A stretch of DNA of 64,000 nucleotides, from positions 5,558,535 to 5,622,534 of the forward strand of contig OX030960.1 of assembly GCA_943735955.1 (NCBI GenBank), read 5' to 3'. The notes below the pieces were generated by a model that was given only the letters and a program-made list of their open reading frames with translations, had not been told where the DNA came from and ran no database searches. Of the stretch, positions 24,292-48,800 are shown in pieces (position 1 is the first letter of the stretch; the number at the start of each line of letters is the position of its first letter). The position numbers were made by a program, and so were the translations under genes. Source of the DNA: Piscicola geometra (taxonomy: Eukaryota; Annelida; Clitellata; Hirudinida; Piscicolidae).

Positions 24292-24582
24292 TCAGTGTGA
24301 ACTGAGACTTACATCGAGAATTTTATTTTTATAATAGTAAATACACCCTTCGCCTGCTCTTATAAACGCAATATTTGAAACTACAAAATGACAGCATTTT
24401 TGTGGAAAGACATTGCGTAAAATGAAAGGCCAACTTGACATTCTGTGTGTGCTCATTCTGTGTGGCCGGGTGACTGCACTCAGTGCAATACAGCGATGCA
24501 TGTAGGCGTTGTCGTCGATGATGAGGAATAACACCACGCACGCGACGAAAGCGAAAACGTAAGATCGCCATTTGATCTTCAT
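24292..24582 (-). CDS. Possible first exon of a type II membrane protein
   Basis: From the ATG at 24582 the frame starts MKIKWRSYVFAFVACVVLFL: a short basic cytoplasmic end and one hydrophobic anchor (about residues 8-22), then a charged stretch. This layout is typical of Golgi glycosyl- or sulfotransferases, but nothing beyond the anchor identifies a family. A donor-like CAA|GTTGG lies at about 24435, so only the first 49 codons may be exonic. No downstream exons were found. It could be chance. Confidence 0.22.
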   Translation of the reverse strand: MKIKWRSYVFAFVACVVLFLIIDDNAYMHRCIALSAVTRPHRMSTHRMSSWPFILRNVFPQKCCHFVVSNIAFIRAGEGCIYYYKNKILDVSLSSH

Positions 24583-24837
24583 CCTCGCTTCTTCTCGTCG
24601 GAAATTCAATAGACGTCAAAAAAACATTTCAAATAGTTTTTAAATTTAAAATTGAGAAATTCAATTTTGCATTTAAGGTTTTAATTTCAATATGAAGATT
24701 TCAATTAGACTAAATCATTTTTATGAGAGATGAATTCGTAACTTGCGTATATATAGTAAGAAAGTTGTCAGATTCAAAATGAAACTTCGTTAAAGACACA
24801 TTGAGAAAATTAAATTTGAAACAATTTTATTTTGAAA

Positions 24838-36147
<11,310 letters not shown>

Positions 36148-37790
36148 AAGGGTTGATTAAAGACTATTATTGAGTTTCATTAGGAAAAGACGTTCAATCA
36201 TTAAAAGGTTTCACAAATTGTGTTGGTCAAGAAGAAAATTTCTCAAAGTCGATTTGAGCGTGAAAAACGCTAAAAACTTTGATGCGCGGTGTAAACGTTG
36301 TGAAATCGTGTGAACAAGTTCGTGACGTTTTGTTCTACTTTAGACGCGTTAAATGGTCATCTGATAGGTCTCAAAGTGAGCGATGAATAATTTAGTTTTC
36401 GTGATTTGAAATATATAATTTAACAATTTTTTGAATAAATTCGTGGATAGATGTGAAAATGATAATTAAATTTTGCATTTAAAAGTTTTAAACTTTAAAA
36501 TGTTTATTAGAGAAATAAAGTTTTAGGCAACAAACATATAGCTAAAATTTAAAAAAGGCATTATAGAATGAAAGACTTTTGGGAAAATTATTACGAAGAA
36601 TTATTCGGTAAATATAAAAGTTATTAAACTTTCGATCCTGAGAGAATCATTTACATATCTTGAATAATTAAAAATAACCACAAGTAAACGCTTTTTTTCA
36701 ATAATATATTAAAAATTAAATTTTAAAATAGCTTGGATTTATTTCTTGGCAGCAATATTTTAACGAGTAGATTTTCTAAGAAATGAAATACACTTTCTTG
36801 GTAAAAAATAATTTGTGCTCAGTGTAAGACATTTTTCAAACATATTTTTGTGACTGTAAAGCGTTTTTCTGGCGAATGGCATTGCTCAATGGCTTTGTTA
36901 AGTGATCTCTGAAGCATTAAGCTGCACGCTCGATCAAAACAGACTGGCTGAAACATTGAAGATTCCAGATCTTTGTGTTGCGAGCAAGCAAACCAAACGC
37001 GAACCACAAAGATTCTTCAGAAGTCATTTAGTGAGCTTCGATGCAGCGATGGATGTGTAATGGTACGGAAATTAAGATTAAATCGCTAAAAAAACTCTCG
37101 AAAGTTATTTATAGATATTATAAGTGTTTTGAGTGTGAAAATGGAAGTCTGAAAGTTAGATCATGACTCATGGGGGAGAGATAGACAGCGGAGTGAGAGA
37201 GTTTCTCAGCATAAACTCGTTAATAGTCGTTCATGCGATTGCAATCAATCTTACGTATCGTCAATAGATGATTAAATACGGAGTTATAAAGAAGGAAAAG
37301 TGTCTGCTTTATACTGATACATCCATCGGCAAGCAGCCCTCTGGAACCTCGTTCGGTTTGTTTCTAAGACCTTTGAATAAGTCAGGGGTTTTCGACTTGT
37401 CTTAAGCCTTTCAACTACAAAAAGATTTAACGTTAAAAAAATGATTTTTATGATCACTCTAAAGCATTTACTTTTTCTTCAAAAGGATGATATTCACGTA
37501 GACTATTGAAATTGAAGAGCTTGTCTAAACAACGAACAAAATTTATAAATAAAACTAGCTAAACGGCTGATTTTGAAGGCATTGCTTCGTGAACTATGCA
37601 TCGATGCAAGTGTGAGAAGAACTCCAAAACGGTTGTGAAATGGCCCATTTATGAATGTTCCAAGGAATCTTTAAGCAATCAGTGAATACTTGGAAACGAA
37701 TCTTCTTAATGTGTTAACGCTCGGCAAATATTGTAGTTCAGTTGGGCAAACACACATTCGGAAAGTTTGATCGTTATTCGTAATTAAAAA
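36148..37790. other. Intergenic region between GPCR and the 37.8-kb gene
   Basis: AT-rich. ATTAAA shortly after the GPCR stop (about 36158) could serve as its polyadenylation signal. The right part should hold the promoter and 5' UTR of the next gene; no clear core promoter motif was recognised. Confidence 0.45.
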
Positions 37791-40700
37791 ATGGCAAACA
37801 AAGATACGTGTAAAGAATCTAAAGTTCAGTTTTTTGAGCAAATAGTTGATAAAAAAGCAATTAGAAAAGAGATTGATGAGGCCAAAAATAAAACGCCACC
37901 CACTTTACTTCCGTCTCATTCTAGTGCTGAGCCTCCTCAGACCATCATCACGCCTTCATCACCTCTTCTCAGTAAGAACTTTTCAAAAGAACCTCCAGAA
38001 TCACCTCTCCCTAGTCTGTCTCAAAAACCATCTGCTAAAGAATTTAATAAACGAATCACAGAATCAATGAGACTCAAAAAGATCTTCTTAGACGGTGAGA
38101 ATTCTCCAAGACCACCCAGAAGTGACTTCCAATTAAAAAAGAAAATCTTGCAGCGATCGACTTCCACGAGCAATCCTGAGTTGTTTGACACGCGTTCGTT
38201 ATGGCAGAAAAACGGCAAACTGAGCACAGAATGCAACCAAGACAATAGTTTCATTCCGAGAAAGCTCTCGGAGCCGACCAAACTGCACGCCAAACGAGCA
38301 AGTGTCGACGGCCAAAAAACCATCGACGAAGAATACACGAAGCTGCTGAACTCTTTGAGAATCAACGAACCTTCTTTAAAGGCTAACCAATTTCGAAACA
38401 AGAAGCCTGAAGGTGGTTTAGAGGGCTTGAACAAGCTGGTGACTCTGTTGGAACAGCTGGAGAGGGCAAGAAGAGACAACATGTACTGGAGAAGAAAGTG
38501 TCTCTATTTCGAAAACCGCTACAAACCAGTTCTGATGGAGAAAAAACCGCAAAACTCCAAAATGATCGTCTCATCTGACAAGTGTTTACAATCGAATTTG
38601 TTTGCTCGTCACGTATCTGAATCAAACAAGGCTTTCGAATCTTTTTACTTTGAAAACTTTGCCGAAGGTTATGGTGGCAAGACGGAGGGCTACAAGGAAG
38701 AAAGAAAAAAGTCACGGAGACTGCACAGCAAATGGGAGCAAGTGAAGAGAGCATTCACGTCAGCCAAGCAGGACTTCGTTCAGCGTAAGGAACAAATCGA
38801 AATTTCATCTAGTCGAATTTCTTCTATTAGACATGTTCAGGCTGGCAAACCTAAGAGTAATGAAGGCGTCAAAGAAGAAGCAAAGTTTATGAAAATTAAA
38901 AAGAAGAAATTACCAGTTGATGACTTGAGCATAAGCGATGCAACAAAAAGTGAAGTTTTTACGAAACTAGAAAACGATAGTCCTAAGTCAGTCGAAAGTG
39001 AGCCTCTTGGCGAAAAAGATGATTTTGATTTCAACACGAACAAAAAGTTTTTTTCTTTGTCATCTGAAGAATCCCCAAAAGTCGACAACAAGGCAAACAA
39101 AAACGTCGAAGCTTTGCTAGAATTTTCGAGTCAAGACCCCTTCATGGAGTCGACGGCGAAGCTGAAAGACATTCTCAACTTCCAGAAGCAGCAGGCCGTT
39201 TACTTTGAGTTTCCCGACATTGTGCCCTTCTCGGACGTGATGGTCAAAAACAACAATTCTTCGGCTCACCAGGGCACAGTCTCAACCTTGGACTACAGTT
39301 CTAGATTCAGTAGTCATAAAAGCTCTATCTTGAAAACACAAACGAGTTCTTTGTCTCAAAAAACTAGAAAAACATCTCAAAAGTTGTCAAGCGCCTCTTC
39401 AAATCAAAGTGACTCTATGGATCTTTGTGTCAGCAAAAAAAAAAGCACGAGTCCGCGTAATACCTGGGAAAAGGTGAAAGACATCATCCACCCTAGAAAG
39501 GGAAGTTTGAAACATAAAAAATACAAAGAAAAGACGGGTGAGGCAGGTGGGAGTGGCAAGCTTCTAATACAAGTGTTTTCCGAAAAAGATTTAACGAAAG
39601 TTAAAGAAAACGAGTTTAAGCAAGAAAAAGTTATAGTTTCGAAAATGATAGAGTTTAAATCCACCCCGGAGATATTCAGAAGAAAAAGTTTTCCTGTAGA
39701 AAGTAACAAAGACACTCTCAAACAAAGTATTTCTAAAACGACTAGCTACTTGAGCGACTATAAGAACGCTAGAAAAAGTCCCATAAAAAAAACACGAATT
39801 TTTCGCCACACCATTTCTCTCGACTCCAGCACTCTGCACGCCAAATCTGCGCAAAACAATGCTTTCTTCAACGACACATTTCCTTCCCTTGAACACTCAT
39901 GCAGACAAAAGCAGGAGGGTTGGGTGGAAAAAGAGCAGGTTGGTCGTTCAGAGCAAGAGTTACAAGCGTGCAAGACCCCTTCGACAGAAAGCTCTTCCCC
40001 TAACGCTGCAACAGGTATGCTCATAATCTAAATGCATATCTTGCCGAAGTTTTTCTTATGCTTTTTTAATGTTCGTAATAAAAATGGAATATTACAATCG
40101 CATCAAAAATGTTCAACAAGCACATTTTTGAGCTATAAAACAGCATTAATAATTTACCTCTTAAGATCGTGCCTAAAAACGATGTTAAGAGAAGTTTTTT
40201 TTTAATGCCTCCTGTTTTCTGAGCACATTTTTGACTCACATTAGATTAAAGATTCAAAGCTGGTAAGATTGAATGAAAAAAAATATTTAAAAAATATGTG
40301 TTTAAAAAGTAAATTGGAAAAAAAGTAAGCTTTCATTTTTTTTCAAGCTTATTCGACTTACGTAATGGAACGAACGTGAAAGTGTCAAGAGCGTAAAGAA
40401 AAATTTCTAGTGAAAAATATTTATTTTAAAAACTAGGGAAATGTATCTGGCATAATGATATAATAAGACAAGATGAGATATATAAAAAAATAGCATTGAA
40501 AAGTTAATTAAAAAGATGTGGCGTGTATCATGTGTACCAATTTCTTACTTTGAGAACGCAAAATGAAGTCAATCCTGCAATACTTTATAACTATTCAAAC
40601 TGACAACAAAGCATTTGCTTTCAATTCTTCACTATAGTTTTATAAAAAATCATTAAAAATATGATTTAAATTGCGTTTACTTAATTCGCTTGTAACAGCA

Positions 40701-43700
40701 TTAAACCTAGTGCACTGACGATGATCACTCCCACATGTGTGTTGCAATCGTCAATTCATCTGAAAGATTAATAGTAGTTTCTTTAAAAAGTCAAATGAGT
40801 GGCATTTATAACCGTCTATTTGAGAATCGCATAAAAATAGCTTTTTTCAAATCAAGCCGTCCTAAAAAATGGATCTTCAATAAGCATCTATTGCTACCTA
40901 ACGAATAATTTCAGCGAAATTGCTTGGTTTTATTGAGAATTATGAGGTTAGAATGTTGTGAGCCTGCGAAATGAGAGATGCGGGCTGGATCAAGGCAAAA
41001 GTTATAACAATTCATGTTTTCATCTGCGAGTTGTCTGTAAATCGTTCCATAATTCTGGAGAAGTATTGAAAAACAACTTTCAATTATTTTCTGTAATGCT
41101 CTGCTTACAAGGTGTTCTCTCGTTGGGAGATCTAAAAATAGGCATTTTTATAGCGTTGATTAATTTAGCCTTGACTTTGATTACGTTCATTTGACTGGTG
41201 TAGGTTTGAGATTCATAAAAAGATCTTTCAATTCAGTCAAAAAATAGTTAAATTGATTTATCACGTTAAATTGCTCTTGGAAAAAAGCCTTCGCTGAACG
41301 TGCAAGCGCGCATAGCAACAGAGCTTTCTTGAATGCTTCTGTAAACACGAGTACGAATAGAGTTGAAGCAGGCTTACAAAAACATGCCTTCTTTTGACTT
41401 CTACGAATAAAAAGTGATGGTGTGAGAAGGTTGAACTGCTTTAAAAGTGCAAATATGTGTGAATAGAATTCGTTTCATTTTTCAAGGGTTTCATCAACTT
41501 TGTGTAAATTTCATCTGAATTTTTAAAGAATATGAAAACTTGAAAATAGTTTTAAAATTTATTAAATTTTCTCACTTTAGGAAAATTTCACTCTGAACAT
41601 TTAAATCACATTTTTAAAATTAAAAAAGTTTAATGCACTTAGTTTTTATTTTTTCTTCTTATTTTAGAATAAAGTTTCAATTTCTATGGAAATTTTCTTA
41701 TTAATTTTCATGTATATGCAGCAGATGAAAACAAAAATTCCAAATTAAATAGAAAAAATGTCAATATAAGATTTTTATAAAATTTCTGGGAAACAAGTAT
41801 TGCTTTGATTTTCGAATAACAATGCTTTAGCAAGAACAAAAAAAGCGGTTTGTTAAATCATCGTTGTTTTCATTGGAGAGGAATCGGCTAATGCGGATGC
41901 TTTTATTACTTTTCCATGGAGTATGCATCTCCTAATGCTCCTTGCCTTCTGAAGCTTCCATGCCCCATGCGCATCTTCCTGAATGATTTATGTTTCATTT
42001 GTGCAATGGTGTACATCTAGATTAATATTTGAGAGCATTTAAATTCAAGATAACCAGTTTCATAAAATATGTAAACTACTAACTAAAGGGAAAACTGCAC
42101 ACATTAGTCACAAACAAGAAGATTTATCAACTCTCACTCCTCATTTGTTATCCCCTTCAATTTTTTATTTCAAACTTTTTTCCAGTTTTGATAACCATAA
42201 TTCAAAACACTTTAACCTGAATGATGAATCCGAAAATAACGCAATTATATGTGTATTTCTGAAGGTCAATAATCTGACGGGTAAGATATTCAATAAAAAT
42301 GAGCTTTCATTTGGTGCTTGAGGTCAGAGTTTTATCTCTAACACATACTGTCTCTTAAATCAAGTCTTATCTCGCCTGTAATTTTATCGCACCATCTAAT
42401 CATTTTCCATAATCAAAATAAACATCGCAACAACGCAACTATAATTGCTGTTGAATCGTGCTAGAATGCTTTTACACCGCAACAAACCATCAATCTGAAC
42501 GCCACAGAAGGTACACACGACAAGGCAGGAGGCAATACAACAGCCCTGCAACGTTCCTTCAGTTTCGGTGAGCCTTCACCCGCCCTGCCACAACCACCTC
42601 ACTCGCCAAGCCTTCTTTCAAGCACCTCCACTTCACCACCAACTTCCTCTCATCCCTCTGAAAGTTTTCAACAATTGCGCATAAAAAGATCTGAAGGTTT
42701 TTTAAGTGTGAATTCATTTAGTTACTTCAAATGTTAATTATTTGATTTTTCTAAATTTTATTTAATTCCTAAGCGTAAGATGTTTTAGAGAAAGTAATTA
42801 GCAAATCGCTTTCCATGGAATTCGATCAAATTAGCTTAAAAAGTCTCCAAATAAGGAAAAAATTATTTTTAAAAGTTTCCAAATAATGAAAATAATATTT
42901 ATTTCTCCAATAAAGAATCAAAAAATTTTAAAAAAGCATTGTGAGATTGTTTATTGCAGAAATAAAATCTCACAATTAAAAAAAAACTTTTATTTTAGGT
43001 ATTTTATTGAGGAAATAAATAATTTTTTTTCCCTATTTGGAAACTTTTTAATGCCAAAATTACGTTGTAATGGGTCACTAATTACACTGGTAAGTCCTGG
43101 TCGCTCCGCTGAATAGCAAATGGTGCGATGGAGTGGAGCAACTGCCATAAATCGACTTGTGCTAAGATTGTGTTTACAAATGTTTCGTGAAAACAATTTA
43201 TGTATTTTATCCCTGTGATTTATCTTGGTAATTACTGCGAATAAGAGATTATTTGTTAACGAATTTCTCGAAAACAATAAACAAAGCCTATTTGATGATT
43301 TATCAATTGTATTTTTTCCAGGTGCTAAAAGCAGTGGAGACGATTCTTCTCCAAACAGACTCACTTCCTCCACACAGACAACTCCACGTCTTCTGAGAGA
43401 CGCGACAAGATACAACCTTGCCTTTACGAGCGATATAGCTTCAAACGGGAGGGGTTATCACGCTTTTCCTCGCAACTCCGGGTCTGTCTTATCGAGTTCG
43501 CAAGCCGACTTGAGCAGCGTGAGGGAGTTTCACGGCTTCCTTGAGAAAAGACTGAGAGGCTTTGGAGGCATCTTGGAGGCGGAAACTTCAGATGAAAAGC
43601 TTCTCGAAGAAGGTTTGAACATGCTGTTGAGAGTGCTGCTCCACTCGAGCAGGAGTGACTGCATCTTCTTGAAGAATTACTTCAGTCTGCTCAAAAGCAT

Positions 43701-45345
43701 CGTTCTTAACAGTCGAAACAACAAAAAGAGCACTCGAGCCTTATCCACTGAGCATTTAAAGAGCCTGGGTGCACCTCTTTTTTCGAGAAAGCATCTCTCA
43801 AAGAAACACGAAGGTGTTAAGTTAAATCGTTCGCTATCCGACTTTTCTGAAGAAATGAAAAGCTATTTTGAGCTTAATCTCAACAAATGCCCACGTCTTA
43901 AACTCTATAATAAGCATTTTATTTTCAAATACATCAAAAACAATTCCGATTTGTCTTACATTCAAACTAGTTTTCTCCAAAAACGTCATAGCGAAATTTT
44001 GAGCAAAAATGCAGATCTTGAAGAAAAAATAGTAAAAAACAGACAATCTACATTATTTACGTCAGGGCGAATTCTAGATAGTCAGACTATGAAAACTGAA
44101 GCAGAAATAAAAAACGAGTCTGGAATTGATGAAGCAAAGATGATGGAAGGCTCACAGAAACTCGATAAAGTTCTGCTTACAAACCAAGAACAGAATGAAC
44201 TGAAGGAACAACAACCTCCACGACACGTGTTTGCAAGGCTTCTCCACAGCATACTTCCTTCCATCAGCAAAGTCACATCCCCTCGCTCTTCCCTCGTCCT
44301 AATCCACTCCTCCCCACTGCCCAAGACACGCTCACAAGTCTGTAAGAGCATTTCAAATGACATGGAGTCAATCCTGAGCGTTGAAGAAATGCAGGAAGAA
44401 TGCCGGATTTTAGAAACCATTGATGCTCCATGCATGCCGCCTCCCACAGACGATCTCCCGTCGCATCAGACTTTAGGTTCTAAAGGTTTTTACAATTTCG
44501 TTACAAATCTTTATTTATAAAAAATATTTTTTTAAATATAAGCTAATATAATATGATATAGTATAATATTCTTTAAAATAAGTTCGTTCTAGTTGACGCT
44601 TTATTAATGGAACCCGTCATTATTTTTCCATAATCATGTCCAATTAGACTTTCTATGTTTTTTGTGGAAGACATTTGAAATGGAATGATATTAATAAGAA
44701 GGATAATGATGATGATGTTGATGATGATGATGTTGATGATGATGATTATTTTTATTATTATGACGATGTTGATGATGATGATGATGATGATGAAGAAGAA
44801 GATGATGATCATGATAATGATCGTTATGCTTCTAACTAAACACCACAGAAGCTCTTCAGCGATTAACTCAGAAGCAGAAAACTCGTCACAAACAGCTGAA
44901 GGAAATGGTGGAAGGAAAGAGCCTACAAAAGTCTTCACCTTGTCCGACTACAAACAAAGAATTACTGACGCCAGAGGCAGATCAGGAAGACATGCGTGTG
45001 GAAAGGTTTGAAGAGACTGCTAGCAGCAAGAAACCTTCTACATCTCCAATATTTTCGCAAAGTTCATCCCACAAAGCTAAACGACGCAAAGACGAAATCG
45101 AAGTTCTCGAAACAGGCGTTGAGCACAAGGAGACGGAGAGAGCCTCGCTGAAGGACCGGTTGCTGTCGTCGCCCAAGTACTTGCGACAGAAGCTGAAGCC
45201 GCTGTCGCCAGAGGAGCGCAGAAAAAAGAGAGATGAAGAAGAGGAGAGGAGGAGTCACTCCGTTCCACGCTGCAACATCATCGGCAGGTGCCTGCAGGTC
45301 CACTTGTTCAGAGGATCGACCAGGTTTTTTAGAACTTCGCGTTGA
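37791..45345 (+). CDS. Large Ser/Lys-rich disordered protein, unrecognised
   Basis: Exons: 37791-40014, 42508-42567, 43322-44476 (alternative donor at 44485), 44849-45345. All junctions are phase 1 and the frame closes at 1311 residues (1314 with the other donor). The start is MANKDTCKES. Most of it is low-complexity Ser/Lys/Glu/Pro, predicted disordered. A possible coiled coil lies at about 211-245 (LVTLLEQLERARRD, YWRRKCLYFENRY). Two copies of a short motif stand out: KWEQVKRAFTSAK (about 314) and TWEKVKDIIHPRK (about 558). Exon 3 has a more globular stretch (HGFLEKRLRGFGGILEAE, GLNMLLRVLLHSS). The C-terminus is basic and helical (KDRLLSSPKYLRQKLKPLSP), ending STRFFRTSR. No enzyme, membrane or signal motif was seen. 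I do not recognise the family; a cytoskeletal or scaffold role would be a guess. Confidence 0.8.
40015..42507 (+). other. Intron 1 of the 37.8-kb gene
   Basis: Plain AT-rich intron of 2.5 kb with donor GTATGC and acceptor CCACAG. I see no repeats or embedded gene. Confidence 0.6.
42568..43321 (+). other. Intron 2 of the 37.8-kb gene
   Basis: 754 bp; donor GTGAGC, acceptor TTTTTTCCAG. The left end is C/A-rich (42590-42670). A donor-like CTGGTAAGTCC at 43086 hints at an alternative exon, but no matching acceptor was identified. Confidence 0.5.
44694..44820. repeat. (GAT)n tract in the last intron of the 37.8-kb gene
   Basis: Imperfect GATGATGAT/GTTGAT runs ending about 30 bases before the acceptor at 44848. 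Confidence 0.9.
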
Positions 45346-45883
45346 ACGCCTTTTCATCGCTGAATTGTTCTTTTTTAACGATCTTAGTTCGTGTTTAAAT
45401 ATTTTATTCGTTTTTTAAAAGAAAAAATAAAAATATGAATTTTCAAGAAAGATTAATGAAAGTCCCGCAGAGATTTTATTGTCAGTAATCAAATAATCAT
45501 CCATGAGTTACAACACGCAAACAACCCGATTAAGTCTTTTTTGGCAAATCTGATCTGACACCTCTACAAGACTCAATCTTCGAATATACTAATCGAATTA
45601 CAAGCAGAGATTAACAAACAGGTTTGTAACGTTTGAGCTACGCACATAAACCTTAAAAACTTGATAAATTCCCAGAAATCCAGAAATGCGATAGTGACAA
45701 ATAGAAAAGGGTATTGCCATTATAATCGATTGGTGGATAGGTTAAACTTTACTCACTTCGCAAATTAATGATCACAATAAACATGAGCTAAAAAGACACA
45801 AATATAAACACATGAATATAAATATTGATATTGAAACATAATGAAATAGCGGACAGAAACGACCGTTACAAACGCCGCCACCA
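45346..45883. other. Intergenic region between two convergent genes
   Basis: About 540 bp of AT-rich sequence holding the 3' ends of the 37.8-kb gene (+) and NCLN (-). No other feature. Confidence 0.6.
45425..45430 (+). terminator. Likely polyadenylation signal of the 37.8-kb gene
   Basis: AATAAA about 80 bases after the stop codon at 45345. Convergent with NCLN, whose stop is at 45884. Confidence 0.4.
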
Positions 45884-48800
45884 TCACTGAATCTTCTTGC
45901 CGCCCTGCATCTTCACAAACACCCTGTAAACACCGCCTATGTTCTGTGTTGGTGCGATTATTACTGAATTAAAATAGAAATTATTTCATATAGTTAATTC
46001 ACATTAAAATACTACGATACAATACATTGAAATTAAATAACATAAAATTTGATAAATCAAATAACTTTATAACCATAAAAGGTTTTTTAAAAGGCAGCAG
46101 TGCATAATTTTTGATCAACTCAGACGCACGAGTGAGATGAAGTAGAGGGCACCCAGGTAGACCGAGATCGCCAAGGCCAGAGCAAGGTCAAAGATCGCTG
46201 GCTTGACGCTGCAAAATTAAAACAAATAATTTATTTATTTATTTTTCGGAATTAAAAAAGTATTTTTATATATTAGAAAAAAAAAAACGAAGCGCTGTAA
46301 ATAAGATGTATTTAGTATCATCATCATCGTCACCATCAAGACTAACCTGTAAGCACTCATTGTGAACTCAAAGCCTGAGTAGAACACGAACTCTGGATCT
46401 CTGCATTATGTATCAAAACTTGAATCATCATCACCATCACCTTCATCATCATCTTCATCATCATCATCAGTATCATCACCATCATCACCATCATCATCAT
46501 CATCATCATCAACATCATCATTAGCACCACCAACACAACCACCAAAAAAGCAATATCACTACCCTCACAAAAACCACAACCACCACCACCATATAACCCC
46601 CCCACCCACCACCACCATATAACCTCGACCCCCCCCCCCCACCATATAACCCCCCCCCCCCCCCAAACTTGGCATCAGCCTTGAAGGAATGCCTCTTGGC
46701 GTGTCTCAGGTGCCTCTGGAAGGTGTGTTCGAGGGTCGAGAGGAGGGGCGACTTGCTGTCAATCAGCTGGGCAGGCCTTGGCTGCTCCGTCAGGTAGGCC
46801 ACCCATGATGCTAGATTCTCTTCGCTGACACTCTGTTCGGGTGTGCGAGTGGTGGTTTTGGTGATGGTGGTTTTGGTGATGGTGGTTTTGGTGATGGTGG
46901 TTTTGGTGATGGTGGTTTTGGTGATGGTGGTTGTGGTGATGATGGTGATAGTGAAAATGATGACGTAAAAAAGGATGGTGAAGGAGATAGCGACAATGAA
47001 TATGATGATGATGGCAACAATGATGATGAAGATGATGATGATGATGATGATGGCGACGATGATGATGATGATGGTAACGATGATGATGATGATGGCGACG
47101 ATGATGATGATGATGGCGACGATGATGATGATGATGGCGACAATGATGAAGATGATGATGATGATGACGACGATGATGATGATGATGATGGCGACAATGA
47201 TGAAGATGATGATGATGATGACGACGATGATGATGATGATGATGACGACAATGAGGACGATGATGATGATGGCGACGATGATGATGATGATGGGGCACTG
47301 ACGAGTTCGTGGCTGAAGATATCGGAGTGGAGGGAGGAGAGGTTGAAGACTTGCTGCGCCAACGCCTCCGCCAAGACGCTCGTGTGCAGTGCCAGAGCCG
47401 CAATGTCCACCTTGGACCTGATGATGATGATGGTGGTGGTGATGATGATGATGGTGTTGGTGATGATGATGGTGATGATGGTGATGGTGGTGGCGACAAT
47501 AATGGTGATTATAGTGATAAAGATCACAAAAATGTAGTTATTAAAAAAACACCCGTCAAAAAAGGCAACACATAAACCTCCATTCGAAATGAAAAAGCAA
47601 AAAAACAAACATAAAACACCATCAGTACGCAAACCTGGTGTCGACGAGAGAGCGTCTTGAGAGGGCCTTATGCGAGGGGAGGGTCGAGAGGGTGAAGGCA
47701 CTGAGTCGCTGCAGACTGAAGCGCTCGTGCTCCCACGCCAACTGCTCTTCACCGAGGTTGATCTTCTTGTGCACCATCTGCACCGTTGGAATTTTGGTGG
47801 TTGGAGAAACGAGCGAAAGATGTTCCGAAACTGCGCTGAGACTCTGTGCGGTTGTTGTGTGGTGTGGGTGTTGGAGTGAAGTTGAGTGGAGTGTGGTGGT
47901 GGTGGTAAAGTGGGGTGAGTTAAGTATGGAAGGTGAAGGGTGTTGAGTGGAGGATGTAGTAGTTGTAATAATTGAAATCTTCTTCTTTCCATAAAGTTCA
48001 AGGCTCCTCTGGAGCATAGACGCACTTAGGCGACAGTAGGAATCGAACCCACGCTAGTGAGTCAAATGCCAAGCGTTTCACAGCTAGGCTATCCCGTCTC
48101 CCAATAATACTAAAAATAAAAAAAACAATAATTAAAAAGTAATAATTAAACATTACATAATAATAATAGAATATTAAAAACAATTTTTTCCCATTTACAT
48201 AGAACTTAATAGGCACCTTAATGATACGGTCAGTGAAGACGCCCTGCTTGGGTGGCTTGGATAGGAAGGCGTTGAGATCGCCACTGGTGCCAATGCTGTC
48301 GAGACACACCACTGAAGACACCTTGCCCAGTTCTGTGTGGGAGGGAGTTGAAGAGGGTGGGTTTGAGGGAGTGAGGGGTGGGTTTGAGGGAGTGAGAGGT
48401 GGGTTTGAGGGATTGAGAGGTGGGTTTGAGGGAGTGAGGGGTAGGTTTGAGGGAGTGAGAGGTGGGTTTGAGGGAGTGAGGGGTGGGTTTGAGGGAGTGA
48501 GAGGTGGGTTTGAGGGATTGAGAGGTGGGTTTGAGGGAGTGAGAGGTGGGTTTGAGGGAGTGAGGGGTGGGTTTGAGGGAGTGAGGGGTGGGTTTGAGGG
48601 AGTGAGGGGTGGGTTTGAGGGAGTGAGAGGTGGGTTTGAGGGAGTGAGAGGTGGGTTTGAGGGAGTGAGAGGTGGGTTTGAGGGAGTGAGAGGTGGGTTT
48701 GAGGGAGTGAGAGGTGGGTTTGAGAGTGAGGGGTGGGTTTGAGGGAGTGAGAGGTGGGTTTGAGGGATTGAGAGGTGGGTTTGAGGGAGTGAGGGGTGGG

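Noticed and set aside
46759..48025. His-rich and Ser-rich frames across NCLN introns and exons
   Set aside because: They are made of GAT/GGC repeats; the true exons inside use other frames and match nicalin.
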